Shown: in pieces, positions 42,453 to 51,698 of the stretch
How positions within the stretch are numbered: the first letter of the stretch is position 1
How the letters are laid out: the number at the start of each line of letters is the position of its first letter
Source: Streptomyces sp. 549
Lineage (GTDB): Bacteria; Actinomycetota; Actinomycetes; Streptomycetales; Streptomycetaceae
Direction: 5' to 3'
Length of the DNA stretch: 64,000 bases
Assembly: GCF_030124175.1 (NCBI RefSeq)
Contig: NZ_JASKMT010000005.1
Location: 1 to 64,000, forward strand
The notes under the pieces: model-generated
The model's input: only the letters and a program-made list of their open reading frames with translations
What the model was told of the DNA's origin: nothing
Database searches by the model: none
Translations under genes and position numbers: made by a program

Positions 42453-43559
42453 TCAGGACTCCTCAGTGCGGGTGGGGACGGCGGTGACGCGCAGGTCGGG
42501 GCCGAGCTGCGCGGTGCCGGTGACGTGGAGGCGCAGGGCCTGCGCGAGGGTCGTGATGCCGGCGCCGGTGAGGACCTGCGGCCCGGCCCCCAGCAGTACG
42601 GGCGCGAGGTAGGCGGTGACCCGGTCCACGGCGCCGGCCGCGACGAAGGCGCCGGCCAGGGTGGGGCCGCCCTCCAGCAGCACCGAGCGGACGGCCCGCT
42701 CGTGCAGTGCGCTGAGCAGCGCGGTGAGGTCCAGGCCCGTGCCGTCGGCGGCCCGGGGCAGCCGCAGCACCTCGGCCCGCCCGGCGGGCGGCTCGGGGGC
42801 GTCCTCGGCGACGGCGAGCAGGGTGGGCGCGGCGTCGTCCAGGACGCGGGCGCCGGGACGGACGGCGCTCGCGTCGGTGTCGACGACGACGCGCAGCGGC
42901 TGGCGCACGCCGGGCAGGCCGCGGACGGCCAGGTGCGGGTCGTCGGTGCGGGCGGTGCCGGAGCCGACAAGCACGGCGTCGCATTCGGCGCGCAGCCGGT
43001 GCACGTCGGCGCGGGCCTCGGCGGAGGTGATCCAGCGACTGGTGCCGTCGGCGGCGGCGACCCGGCCGTCGAGGGTCGCCGCGAACTTCCAGTGCACGTA
43101 CGGGCGGTCCAGCGCCACGGAGGTGAGCCAGGCGGCGTTGACAGCGGCGGCCTCGTCGGCGAGCAGTCCGCCCGCCACGTCCACGCCGGCGGCGGCCAGT
43201 GCCGCCGCGCCGCCGGAGGCGACCGGGTGGGGGTCGGCCACGGCGTAGACGACGCGGGCGATGCCGGCGTCGAGCAGCGCCTGGGTGCAGGGGCCGGTGC
43301 GGCCGGTGTGGTGGCAGGGTTCCAGGGTGACGACGGCGGTGCCGCCGCGGGCGTCGTCGCCGGCTTCGGCGAGCGCGTGGATCTCGGCGTGCGGGCCGCC
43401 GGCCCGCTTGTGCCAGCCCTCGCCGACGGCGCGTCCGGTGCGGTCGAGGACAACGCAGCCGACGACCGGGTTGGGGCTGGTGAGTCCCGCACCGCGGGAA
43501 GCCAGGGCGACGGCGCGACGCATGGCGTCGCGCTCGTGCTGCGCAGCGGCGGAATCGGC
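42453..43559 (-). CDS. ribD: Riboflavin biosynthesis deaminase/reductase
   Basis: A 368-residue two-domain enzyme. The deaminase domain (1-145) carries the zinc motif H57-A-E59 and C82-x8-C91 (PCHHTGRTGPC). The reductase domain (150-368) carries WITS, the pyrimidine-binding DPxL region, and LEGGPTLAG. It performs the second and third steps from GTP. I choose the GTG at 43559 since CAGGAGG lies 5 bases upstream; an ATG at 43580 is in frame but would bury that site. It is the first gene behind the FMN riboswitch. Confidence 0.95.
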   Translation of the reverse strand, partial: ADSAAAQHERDAMRRAVALASRGAGLTSPNPVVGCVVLDRTGRAVGEGWHKRAGGPHAEIHALAEAGDDARGGTAVVTLEPCHHTGRTGPCTQALLDAGIARVVYAVADPHPVASGGAAALAAAGVDVAGGLLADEAAAVNAAWLTSVALDRPYVHWKFAATLDGRVAAADGTSRWITSAEARADVHRLRAECDAVLVGSGTARTDDPHLAVRGLPGVRQPLRVVVDTDASAVRPGARVLDDAAPTLLAVAEDAPEPPAGRAEVLRLPRAADGTGLDLTALLSALHERAVRSVLLEGGPTLAGAFVAAGAVDRVTAYLAPVLLGAGPQVLTGAGITTLAQALRLHVTGTAQLGPDLRVTAVPTRTEES

Positions 43560-43712
43560 CACCGGGTCCTCCTGCCTCATCGGGCACGGACTCCGGGGCG
43601 TTGCGGCACATCAGCGGACGTCGAACACGGCAGACGGCACACCGGTCCGGTGGGGTGCCCAAGCGGACACCTCGGCCGGCGCCGGCACGTCATGCACCGA
43701 TACACGCCCGCC

Positions 43713-43840
43713 GCGCACTGCCTCCCATCCGGACTTTAACCGTCGGTCCAGGAGTTTCACCTGGTCAACCGGTCGCTGGAGGCGATCGGGTCGCGGACTG
43801 TAACCGCCGGTTCGGACTTTCACCGACCCCGGAGTGCGCT
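43713..43840 (-). promoter_or_regulatory. FMN riboswitch (RFN element)
   Basis: Read on the minus strand, this stretch contains the conserved RFN blocks GGGGTCGGTGAAAGTCC, ACCGGCGGTTACAGTCCGC, GACCAGGTGAAACTCCTGG, ACCGACGGTTAAAGTCCGG and ATGGGAGGCAGTGCGC in order. The outer ends (GCGCACTCC and the final block) form P1. It lies about 150 bp before ribD and should repress the rib operon when FMN is plentiful. Confidence 0.93.
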
Positions 43841-43980
43841 GACGTCACTGATACGCGTCCAGTCTGCCACGGACGGCGGCGGCACGGACACCCCGTCCGT
43901 GTGCGGTGACTCACAGCAGCCCCAGGCGCCTCGGGCGGGTGGGGGACGAACCTCGGGCGGAACGACAGGACTTCACGCAT

Positions 43981-44022
43981 TGGTCCATACCTATTGACGG
44001 GTTGGTCTAGTCCACTTAATGT
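43981..44022 (+). promoter_or_regulatory. Chitinase promoter with DasR-type site
   Basis: TTGACG (43994-43999), a 17-bp spacer and TAATGT (44017-44022) form the promoter. GTTGGTCTAGTCCACT (44001-44016), filling the spacer, closely matches the DasR element ACTGGTCTAGACCACT. A second, partial copy, TGGTCCATACCT (43981-43992), lies upstream, giving the paired 12-bp direct repeats known from Streptomyces chitinase promoters. Repression by DasR and release by N-acetylglucosamine metabolites is expected. Confidence 0.8.
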
Positions 44023-44181
44023 CACCTCAACCTCGCGGAGGAACACCCGGATCCCCCACCCGCGGTTCCGGGAGCACGGCCCCTCCCCCACACCCGCTCC
44101 TCCCCGCTGGCCCCCACCCCACCCGTACCGCACCTCTCCCCCCACCCCCTGTTTCCCCTGCCGTCTACAGGAGGTCCCACC

Positions 44182-46554
44182 GTGTTCCCCCGTACCCGTG
44201 CGAGAGCCGCGCTCGCGACCGCCGGCACCGCCGTCGCCGCCCTGCTGCTCGGCTCGCTCTCCGCACCGACCGCCCAGGCCGGCGGTCACGAGTCCTGCCG
44301 CCCCGACGGCCTCTACGCCACACCGGGCGTGGACGTGCCCTACTGCACCGTCTACGACAGCGCCGGCCGGGAGAAGATGGGCGCCGACCACCAGCGCCGC
44401 ATCATCGGCTACTTCACCAGCTGGCGCACCGGCAAGGACGGCCGCGACGCCTACCTGGCCTCGGACATCCCGTGGGAGAAGGTCACCCACCTCAACTACG
44501 CGTTCGCGCACGTCGACAGCGCCAACAAGCTGTCCGTGGGTGCCGACAGCCCGGACAACCCGGCCACCGGCATGACCTGGCCCGGCGTGGACGGCGCCCA
44601 GATGGACCCGGCGCTGCCCTACAAGGGCCACTTCAACCAGCTGACCAAGTTCAAGAAGCAGCACCCCGACGTCAAGACACTGGTCTCGGTGGGCGGTTGG
44701 GCAGAGACCGGCGGCTACTTCGGGGCCGACGGCGAGCGCGTCGACTCCGGCGGCTTCTACTCCATGGCCACCAACGCCAACGGCTCGGTCAACCAGTCCG
44801 GCATCAACACCTTCGCCGACTCGGCGGTGGACTTCGTCCGCACGTACGGCTTCAACGGCGTCGACATCGACTACGAGTACGCCACGTCCATGAAGGACGC
44901 CGGCAACCCGCTGGACTGGGGCGTCGCCAACCCGCGGCGGGCCGGGCTGAACGCGGGCTACGCGGCGCTGATGAAGACGCTGCGCGAGAAGCTCGACCGC
45001 GCCGGGGCAGCCGACGGCAAGCACTACCTGCTGACCGTGGCCGCGCCCTCCTCGGGCTACCTGCTGCGCGGCATGGAGACGTACGAGACGGCGAAGTACC
45101 TCGACTACGTCAACATCATGTCCTACGACCTGCACGGCGCCTGGAACGAGCACGTCGGCCCGAACGCCTCGCTGTACGACGACGGCAAGGACAGCGAGCT
45201 GGCGGGCGCGGGCGTGTACACCACCTCGCAGTACGGCGGGACCGGGTACCTCAACACCGACTGGGCCTACCACTACTTCCGCGGCTCGATGCCGGCCGGG
45301 CGCATCAACATCGGCCTGCCGTACTACACCCGCGGCTGGAAGAACGTGACCGGCGGCACCGACGGGCTGTGGGGCAAGGCCCCTGCGACGACCTGCCCCG
45401 CCGGCGCGGGCCTGACCAAGTGCGGTGACGGCGCCTCCGGCATCGACAACCTCTGGCACGACCTGGACACCGCGGGCAAGGAGTCTCCCGCCGGGTCCAA
45501 CCCGATGTGGCACGCCAAGAACCTGGAGAAGGGCGTCGTCGGCGACTACGTCACCCAGTACGGCTTCCCGGCGAACACCGCCCTGACCGGCACCTACGTG
45601 CGCAGGTACGACAGCACGCTGACCGCGCCCTGGCTGTGGAACGCCCAGAAGAAGGTGTTCCTGTCCACCGAGGACGAGCAGTCGGTGAAGGCCAAGGCCG
45701 ACTACGTGGTGGACAAGGGCATCGGCGGCACCATGGTGTGGGAACTGGCCGGCGACTACGACTGGAACGCCGCCAAGGGCCAGTACGAGACCGGTGACAC
45801 CCTCACCACCGCCATGTACGACGCGTTCAAGTCGGCACCCGCCTACGGCGCCACCCGCGCCACCACGGACATGCCCTCGCAGACCCTGGACGTGGACGTG
45901 CGGTTCACCGACTTCCCGCTCGGCGACTCCAACTACCCGATCAGCCCCAAGCTGAGGATCACCAACAACTCCACCGCCACCCTGCCCGGCGGCACCGAGT
46001 TCCAGTTCGACTACGCCACCTCGGCGCCCGGCAACGCCAAGGACCAGTCGGGCTTCAACACCACGATCGTGCGCAGCGACCACACCGCGCCGAACAACGT
46101 CGGCGGGCTGCGCGGCGACTACCACCGGGTGTCGCTGAAACTGCCCGCCTGGCAGTCCCTCGCCCCCGGCGCCTCGGTGAGCCTGGACTTCGTCTACTAC
46201 CTGCCGACGTCCACACCGTCCAACTGGACCGTCCACCTCGACGGTAAGCGGTACGGCATCACCGGTGACCACGCCAGGGGCACCACCCCGGGCAGCCCCG
46301 GCGGCGGTGACACCGGCGGGAGCGGCGGCACGGGGGGCAGCACCGGCGGCAACGGCGGTGGTGACAGCGGCGGCAGCAACGGCGGCAACGGCGGCGGGTG
46401 CACCGCCGGCGCGTGGGACCGCGGTGCCGTCTACAACGGCGGGAACACCGTCTCCTGGGAGGGCCGCTCCTGGAAGGCCAAGTGGTGGACCAAGGGCGAC
46501 GAACCCGGCACCACCGGCCAGTGGGGGGTGTGGGAGGACCTGGGTGCCTGCTGA
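44182..46554 (+). CDS. Secreted GH18 chitinase with ChiC and CBM5/12 domains
   Basis: A 790-residue secreted chitinase. A signal peptide (about 1-33, ending AQA) is followed by a GH18 barrel (about 70-555). The catalytic motif DxxDxDxE reads N225-G-V-D228-I-D230-Y-E232: the acid E232 and both inner aspartates are present, with the first aspartate replaced by asparagine. Residues 570-700 look like the chitinase C (ChiC) domain. A long Gly/Ser/Thr linker (about 705-735) leads to a C-terminal CBM5/12 chitin-binding module (740-790). AGGAGG precedes the GTG. DasR-type control is expected. Confidence 0.94.
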   Translation: MFPRTRARAALATAGTAVAALLLGSLSAPTAQAGGHESCRPDGLYATPGVDVPYCTVYDSAGREKMGADHQRRIIGYFTSWRTGKDGRDAYLASDIPWEKVTHLNYAFAHVDSANKLSVGADSPDNPATGMTWPGVDGAQMDPALPYKGHFNQLTKFKKQHPDVKTLVSVGGWAETGGYFGADGERVDSGGFYSMATNANGSVNQSGINTFADSAVDFVRTYGFNGVDIDYEYATSMKDAGNPLDWGVANPRRAGLNAGYAALMKTLREKLDRAGAADGKHYLLTVAAPSSGYLLRGMETYETAKYLDYVNIMSYDLHGAWNEHVGPNASLYDDGKDSELAGAGVYTTSQYGGTGYLNTDWAYHYFRGSMPAGRINIGLPYYTRGWKNVTGGTDGLWGKAPATTCPAGAGLTKCGDGASGIDNLWHDLDTAGKESPAGSNPMWHAKNLEKGVVGDYVTQYGFPANTALTGTYVRRYDSTLTAPWLWNAQKKVFLSTEDEQSVKAKADYVVDKGIGGTMVWELAGDYDWNAAKGQYETGDTLTTAMYDAFKSAPAYGATRATTDMPSQTLDVDVRFTDFPLGDSNYPISPKLRITNNSTATLPGGTEFQFDYATSAPGNAKDQSGFNTTIVRSDHTAPNNVGGLRGDYHRVSLKLPAWQSLAPGASVSLDFVYYLPTSTPSNWTVHLDGKRYGITGDHARGTTPGSPGGGDTGGSGGTGGSTGGNGGGDSGGSNGGNGGGCTAGAWDRGAVYNGGNTVSWEGRSWKAKWWTKGDEPGTTGQWGVWEDLGAC

Positions 46555-46564
46555 CCGGCCACGG

Positions 46565-46600
46565 GTGTGCGTTCACGGCGGTACCGCCGTGAACGCACAC
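46565..46600 (+). terminator. Chitinase terminator, 36-bp palindrome
   Basis: A perfect 36-bp palindrome starts 11 bp after the chitinase stop and ends the transcription unit. Confidence 0.85.
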
Positions 46601-46630
46601 ACCGGGAGGTGAGAACCGCCGACGGGCGGA

Positions 46631-46676
46631 CGGTGGGGAGTCGCCCGCGCCCATGGCGCGGAACGACTCCCCACCG
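46631..46676. other. Composite hairpin between chitinase and MFS genes
   Basis: A 13-bp outer stem (46631-46643 with 46664-46676) encloses a second 7-bp stem (46645-46651 with 46655-46661). It lies between the chitinase terminator and the MFS start at 46761. It could be a second terminator or a structured leader of the transporter mRNA. Confidence 0.55.
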
Positions 46677-46760
46677 GGCGTTCCGGTCGCCGGTCGTGGC
46701 AGGCTGCCGGACGGACAGCGGCACGGGGAGGCACCGGCCGGCCGGACGACGAGGTGCGGG

Positions 46761-48059
46761 ATGCGCGAACGGGGCACGGGCATGCGCGAGATCGACACGG
46801 ACGCGGTACGCCGCGCGCGCTGGGCGGTCGGCGCCGTCTTCGCCGTGCACGGCGCCGCCAGCGGGAGCTGGGCCACCCGCATCCCCTGGGTGCGCGAGCA
46901 CCTCGACCTGGGACCGGGCGCGCTCGGGCTGGCCCTGGCGTGCGCCACCCTGGGCGCCGCCGCCGCGATGCCGCTCGCGGCGCGCCTCACTCACCGGTAC
47001 GGGCCGCGCGCCGCGCTGCGCGGACTCGCGGTGCTGTGCTGCGCCGGACTGGCACTGCCCGCGCTCGCCCCGCAGTTGGGCCTGCTGTGTCTGGCGCTGC
47101 TCGTCTTCGGCGCCGGCCTCGGCCTGCTGGACGTGGCGATGAACGCCCAGGGCGTGCAGATCGAGGAGCGCATCGGCCGCTCGGTGATGTCCGGCCTGCA
47201 CGGCCTGTGGAGCGTCGGCGCCCTCGCGGGAGGCGCGGGAGGCGCGCTGGCCGCGCACTTCGGCCTGGACGCCAGGATCCATCTGGCCGCGCTCGCCCCC
47301 GTGCTGGCGCTGCTGGCCCTGCTGGCCTCCGGGCTGGCCCTGGACATCAGGGCCGCCGCCACCGAGGCGGCGCCGCCGCACTTCGCGCTGCCCTCCCGCG
47401 GAGTGCTGGCGATCGGCGTGGTCGGTTTCTGCGCCGTCTTCGCCGAGGGCGCCTCGATGGACTGGTCGGGTGTGTACCTGAGGGAGGTGGCGGGCTCCTC
47501 ACCCGGAGTGGCCGCCGCTGCCTACACGGCCTTCGCCTGCACGATGGCCCTGGCCCGGTTGGCCGGCGACGCCACCGTGCGGCGCTTCGGAGCGGTGCGC
47601 ACGGTACGGGTCGGCGGCGTGCTCGCCACGGCCGGCGGCGTGCTCGTCGTGACGGCCCGCACCCCGGGACCCGCCATCGCGGGCTTCGCCCTGGTCGGCC
47701 TCGGCATCGCGGTGGTGGTGCCGCTGTGCTTCGCCGCGGCCGGCCGCACCTCGGCAGCCCCGGGCCAGGCCATCGCCGGGGTGGCGACACTCGCCTACGC
47801 CTCGGGGCTGGCCGCACCGGCGCTCGTCGGCTGGATCGCGGAAGCGACCACGCTGTCGGCGTCGTTCGCGGTGGTGACGGCGCTCGCCGCAGGCCTGGTC
47901 GCCGGCGCGGGCCTGCTGCGGCCCCGCCCGGCGACCGCCGGCGGCTCCATCGCCGCGGCCGGACCGGGCGCGGGCACGGCGGCGGGACCGGCGGAACAAG
48001 CGGGCGGTGCGCAGCCGCCCGGGGCCCTCGGCCACGGCACGGAGACCGACGGCCGCTGA
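46761..48059 (+). CDS. MFS transporter
   Basis: A 432-residue major facilitator transporter with about twelve helices. The early WATRIPWVREHLDLGPGALG segment (read in parts) and LLDVAMNAQGVQIEERIGRSVMSGLHGLWSVGAL region (also in parts) resemble the FucP/YbjJ-like clade of bacterial MFS proteins. Substrate unknown. The C-terminal 40 residues are Ala/Gly/Pro-rich. The ATG at 46761 follows GAGGTG; an ATG at 46782 is the alternative. It is separated from the chitinase by two strong hairpins and so is probably not co-expressed with it. Confidence 0.85.
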   Translation: MRERGTGMREIDTDAVRRARWAVGAVFAVHGAASGSWATRIPWVREHLDLGPGALGLALACATLGAAAAMPLAARLTHRYGPRAALRGLAVLCCAGLALPALAPQLGLLCLALLVFGAGLGLLDVAMNAQGVQIEERIGRSVMSGLHGLWSVGALAGGAGGALAAHFGLDARIHLAALAPVLALLALLASGLALDIRAAATEAAPPHFALPSRGVLAIGVVGFCAVFAEGASMDWSGVYLREVAGSSPGVAAAAYTAFACTMALARLAGDATVRRFGAVRTVRVGGVLATAGGVLVVTARTPGPAIAGFALVGLGIAVVVPLCFAAAGRTSAAPGQAIAGVATLAYASGLAAPALVGWIAEATTLSASFAVVTALAAGLVAGAGLLRPRPATAGGSIAAAGPGAGTAAGPAEQAGGAQPPGALGHGTETDGR

Positions 48060-48183
48060 CTTCCGCGTCCGCGCAAGCCCGGGCGTGCGGATCGCGTGCC
48101 GCGCCCGCCGCGCGCTCCGCCGTTGGTGGTGGTCTCGGCGGCAGCACGCCCTTCGGCCGGGCCGCGGTGGCACGCTGCCGGGC

Positions 48184-48984
48184 ATGACCGAAGCCCAGCG
48201 GGTACGCCAGTCGCGGCAGCAGCCGACCGGAGCGGGCATCACCGGCCGGCTGGCCGCCGCCGGGGCCGGGCTGCCGCCCGGCGACGGCCTGCGTCCGTTC
48301 CACGACGCCTACCTGGCCGCCTGGCAGCGGTACGAGGACTCCGGCGGTGGGGGCAGCGGCTCCGGCGGCGGCGCCACGGGCGCGCCGGCGGAGTGGGGGC
48401 CGGCGGCGGGCGATCCGGGGCGGGTGCTGCGCGTCCGCCTGGCGGAGCGCTACCTCGCCGCGCTGGACACCGCCCATCCGCAACCGCCCGCCTGCTGGCA
48501 GCCGTTGCGGCAGCTGCGCGGGCATCCGGCCATCCGGCCGCTGCAGTTCGCGCTCGCCTCGGCGCACGCCCACCTGGGCCACGACCTGCCGCTGGCCCTG
48601 CTCGACACCGGTTCCGCGCTCGGGCTGGGCCCGCAGAGTTGCGGGGCCGCCTTCGAGGAGGTCGCCGACGAGCTGACGGCCCTGGTCGAGGGCGTCTGCG
48701 AACGGGCCCGGCCGGTCGCCGAGCAGTGGCATGTGGGCGATCCTCTCGCCCACCTGGCCGGCGCGTGGGACGCCGCACGGGCGCGTGAGGGGGCGTGGGA
48801 CGCGGCGGTGGCGCTGTGGGAGCTGCGTCCGGCGTCACCGGCCGGACGCGGCTGCACGCGGGCGCTCGCCGCCGGTGTCGGACTGGCCTGCCGGTTGCTG
48901 CTGACGCCCGTGGCGGACGCGGAACGCCCGCCACGGATGCCGGCTCAGTTCTCCGGCAGCTCCACCGGGGCGATGTCGTCGTAG
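48184..48984 (+). CDS. DUF5995 family protein
   Basis: A 266-residue cytoplasmic protein matching DUF5995. The family core is visible as LAERYLAALDTAHPQPPACW, HPAIRPLQFALASAHAHLGHD and the following DLPLALLDT. The histidines and aspartates of HAHLGHD recall metal-binding helical phosphohydrolase folds, but no function is established. A Gly/Ser-rich loop lies near residue 60. No ribosome site is seen before the ATG at 48184. Its last 40 bp overlap the convergent flavoprotein gene, so the two transcripts are antisense at their ends. Confidence 0.75.
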   Translation: MTEAQRVRQSRQQPTGAGITGRLAAAGAGLPPGDGLRPFHDAYLAAWQRYEDSGGGGSGSGGGATGAPAEWGPAAGDPGRVLRVRLAERYLAALDTAHPQPPACWQPLRQLRGHPAIRPLQFALASAHAHLGHDLPLALLDTGSALGLGPQSCGAAFEEVADELTALVEGVCERARPVAEQWHVGDPLAHLAGAWDAARAREGAWDAAVALWELRPASPAGRGCTRALAAGVGLACRLLLTPVADAERPPRMPAQFSGSSTGAMSS

Positions 48985-50666
48985 ACGTCTCCCGGGCCCG
49001 GGTTGGCGGGGTCGGTGGACCCGCCGAGCTGGTGCATGACGCCCCAGACCGCGTTGAGTGCCGTCTGCACGGCGCCCTCGGCCCAGCCCGCCGTCCAGGA
49101 GATGTCGTCGCCGGCCAGGAACAGGCCGCGCTTGTCCTGCGGCAGGCGGTCCTGCATGAAGTGGGTGAACAGACGGCGCTGGTAGCGGTAGTGGCCGGGC
49201 AGGTTGGCCTTGAACGCCCCCATGAAGTAGGGCTCGTTCTCCCAGGAGACGGTGACCGGGTTGCCGATGATGTGCCGCCGGATGTCCACCTTGGGGTAGA
49301 TCTCACCGAGCGACTTCAGCATGACCTCCAGACGCTCGTTCGCGTCCAGCGGCAGCCACTTGAGGCTGTCGTCGCACCAGGTGTACGACAGGCAGATGAC
49401 CGCGGGCCGGTCCGGGCCGTCGTCGAGCAGGTAGGTGCCGCGTGTCATGCGGTCGGTGAGCGTCATGCTCATCGTGTCGCGACCGGTCGGCTCGCCCCTC
49501 TCGTCCAGCTCCGGGTCCAGCCAGAAGGGCCGGTCCACGGGGACGAACAGCTTCGAGGACTCCATGTAGTGGGTGCGCTCGACAGCGGTCCAGTGGTCGA
49601 TGGGCAGCAGCGAGTCATCACAGTCGATCTTGGACAGCATCATCCAGGACTGCGCGGTGAAGATCGCCGCCCGGTAGGTGCGGATGTCGCCGGCCGCGTC
49701 GGTGACGGTGATGCGGTTGCCCGACGTGCGGTGCAGCCGGGTGACGGCGGGCCGGTGGGCGCCCTCGTGCAGGGACTTCAGCGACGTGCCCAGCGGCCAG
49801 TGCACCAGCTTCGCCGGCTCGCGCTCCCACAGCCGCAGCGGCAGCTGCTGGCTGCCGCCGACGATGCCGCGGTGGTCGTCGTCCGCGCCGGTGTAGACGA
49901 CGCGCAGGATCTCCAGGATCGAGTTGGGGAAGTCGGTGTCCCAGCCGCCGGTGCCGAAGCCGACCTGGCCGAAGATCTCCCGGTGCCGGAACGAGGAGAA
50001 CGCGGGCGAGTCGCACAGGAAGCCGTAGAACGTCTGGTTGTCGAGCTTCTCGACGAGCCGCCCCCAGATCTCCCGGATGCGGGCGACGTCCCTGTTGCGG
50101 ATGGCGTGCTGCATGTCGGAGAAGTCGGCGCCCTCCTCCAGGCAGGTGTTCCAGGCGTCCATCACCTGGTGGTACACCTCCGGCAGGTCGTCCAGGGTGC
50201 GCGCGTAGTGCGACTCGCCCTTGAGGTCGACGACGGTCGAGGGCGTGTCCGGGGAGAGCGGGTTGGGGAACGGCTCCATCTCCAGGTCGGCCAGGTCGAC
50301 GTAGTGCCGGAAGGCGGTGGACGACGGCGGGAAGCGCATCGCACCCATCTCGGCGGTCAGCGAGCCCTCGCAGCCCTCGAAGGTCGCGGTGCGCAGCCGC
50401 CCGCCGATGGCGTCGGCCTCGTAGACGACGGGCTTGAGGCCCATCTTCATCAGCTCGTACGCCGCGACGATGCCGGACAGGCCGCCACCGATCACCGCGA
50501 CCTCGGTGCCGTGCTCGGTTGCCGGGACGGAGCCCAGACCGGCCGGGTGGCTGAGGAAGTCGTCGTAGGCGAAGGGGAAGTCGGGGCCGAACATCGTGAC
50601 GGGAGGCGTGGACTGGGCCTCGGCGTGCAGCTCGTCGTGGACGGCGGCGGGCACGGTGGCGGTCAT
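48945..50666 (-). CDS. Amine-oxidase-type flavoprotein (likely basic amino acid 2-monooxygenase)
   Basis: A 573-residue FAD enzyme of the flavin amine oxidase family. The dinucleotide-binding motif VAVIGGGLSGIVAAYEL starts at about residue 55, followed by YEADAIGGRLRT. The C-terminal FAD motif is GLFLAGDDISWTAGWAEGAV. Length and layout match lysine or arginine 2-monooxygenases, which convert the amino acid to an amide with loss of CO2. The amidase gene immediately upstream overlaps by four bases, supporting the oxygenase-then-amidase pathway. AAGGAGAA precedes the ATG at 50666. The substrate (lysine or arginine) is inference. Confidence 0.82.
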   Translation of the reverse strand: MTATVPAAVHDELHAEAQSTPPVTMFGPDFPFAYDDFLSHPAGLGSVPATEHGTEVAVIGGGLSGIVAAYELMKMGLKPVVYEADAIGGRLRTATFEGCEGSLTAEMGAMRFPPSSTAFRHYVDLADLEMEPFPNPLSPDTPSTVVDLKGESHYARTLDDLPEVYHQVMDAWNTCLEEGADFSDMQHAIRNRDVARIREIWGRLVEKLDNQTFYGFLCDSPAFSSFRHREIFGQVGFGTGGWDTDFPNSILEILRVVYTGADDDHRGIVGGSQQLPLRLWEREPAKLVHWPLGTSLKSLHEGAHRPAVTRLHRTSGNRITVTDAAGDIRTYRAAIFTAQSWMMLSKIDCDDSLLPIDHWTAVERTHYMESSKLFVPVDRPFWLDPELDERGEPTGRDTMSMTLTDRMTRGTYLLDDGPDRPAVICLSYTWCDDSLKWLPLDANERLEVMLKSLGEIYPKVDIRRHIIGNPVTVSWENEPYFMGAFKANLPGHYRYQRRLFTHFMQDRLPQDKRGLFLAGDDISWTAGWAEGAVQTALNAVWGVMHQLGGSTDPANPGPGDVYDDIAPVELPEN

Positions 50667-51484
50667 CGGCGCGGTTCTCCTTGCGAACACAGGGACGGGT
50701 ACAGCTCGGGGCGGCGGTCGGTGAGGTAGGGGTTGGCGGCGCGCGAGGCGGCGAGCGCCGCCGGATCGACGTCGGCGACGAGGAAGTCCTCGCCGGTGCC
50801 CGCGCGGACCGGCACGCTGCCGTCCGGGGCGACCACGCAGCTCAGCCCGGCGAAGCTGAACTCGCCTTCCGTGCCGTGCCGGTTGGCGTAGGCGATGTAG
50901 AGCTGGCTCTCGTAGGCGCGGGCCGGCAGCAGCGTGTTCGGCACGATCTCGAACGGCCGCATCAGCGCGGTGGGCACCAGCAGCAGCTCCGTGCCCGCCA
51001 GCGCGTGGGCCCGCACGGTCTCGGGGAACTCCACGTCGTAGCAGACGAGCAGGCCGACGGTGACGCCGTCCAGCTCCGCCTGGACGACCGGCTGCGTGCC
51101 GGGACGGAACGCGCCGCCTTCGAAGGAGCCGTACAGGTGCGTCTTGCGGTAACCGGCCAGCCGCTCGCCGGTCGGGCCGATCAGTTGCACCGCGTTGTAC
51201 ACCGCGTCACCGTCCCGCTCGGGGTAGCCGTAGACGACGGCGACGCCGTGCTCGGCGGCGATCCGTCCGACGGCCTCGGCGCCGGGCCCGTCGGCGGGCT
51301 CGGCGACGGCGGCGACGGCGCCGCCCAGCGCGTAGCCGGTGAGTGACAGCTCTGGGGTGACCAGCAGCCGGGCGCCGGCGGCGGCGGCGCGGGCGGCGGC
51401 TTGGTCCAGGGCGGCGAGGCTGTCCGCGCGGGACGCGGGCACGCCGCCGGGGCCTTGCAGCAGCGCGGTGCGCAGCGGTGTCAT
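50663..51484 (-). CDS. Nitrilase-superfamily amidase
   Basis: A 273-residue carbon-nitrogen hydrolase. The catalytic triad is E45 (TPELSLTGY), K114 (YRKTHLYG) and C148 (VCYDVEFPE). It would hydrolyse a short aliphatic amide. Coupled by a four-base overlap to the flavoprotein, it is placed like DavA (aminovaleramidase) beside DavB, or like the guanidinobutyramidase of streptomycete arginine catabolism. The ATG at 51484 follows CGAGGT. The upstream gap carries repeated TTCSKTGCG motifs that are candidate AsnC sites. Confidence 0.88.
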   Translation of the reverse strand: MTPLRTALLQGPGGVPASRADSLAALDQAAARAAAAGARLLVTPELSLTGYALGGAVAAVAEPADGPGAEAVGRIAAEHGVAVVYGYPERDGDAVYNAVQLIGPTGERLAGYRKTHLYGSFEGGAFRPGTQPVVQAELDGVTVGLLVCYDVEFPETVRAHALAGTELLLVPTALMRPFEIVPNTLLPARAYESQLYIAYANRHGTEGEFSFAGLSCVVAPDGSVPVRAGTGEDFLVADVDPAALAASRAANPYLTDRRPELYPSLCSQGEPRR

Positions 51485-51565
51485 GGAACCTCGTGACCTG
51501 GGCTTTTCCGGGGTGGGTGGATACTTTCGACGGTACGTTCGGCGGCCGGTGGCCCACAAGCCGCA

Positions 51566-51627
51566 TTCCTTGCGCACCAGGTGGTGGTTCGTTGCGTCCG
51601 GAACGACCGTGGCGGCGATTCGTTGCG
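51566..51627. promoter_or_regulatory. Three TTCSKTGCG repeats upstream of the amidase operon
   Basis: TTCCTTGCG (51566-51574), TTCGTTGCG (51588-51596) and TTCGTTGCG (51619-51627) are spaced 22 and 31 bp, about two and three helix turns. The same motif recurs upstream of the permease. These are candidate binding sites for the AsnC-type regulator encoded between the two. Confidence 0.55.
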
Positions 51628-51642
51628 CGGACACACGACGGC

Positions 51643-51673
51643 GGCCGCCCGTCCCCCTGCGGGTCGGGCGGCC
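51643..51673 (-). terminator. Terminator after the AsnC-type gene
   Basis: GGCCGCCCG (51643-51651) pairs with CGGGCGGCC (51665-51673), beginning 26 bp past the regulator stop on the minus strand. Confidence 0.6.
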
Positions 51674-51698
51674 GTCGATGCCTGCGGGGACGGGTCGC

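Noticed and set aside
43978..43993. Second full DasR site
   Set aside because: The copy matches only about 11 of 16 consensus positions, so it is reported only as part of the direct-repeat pair.
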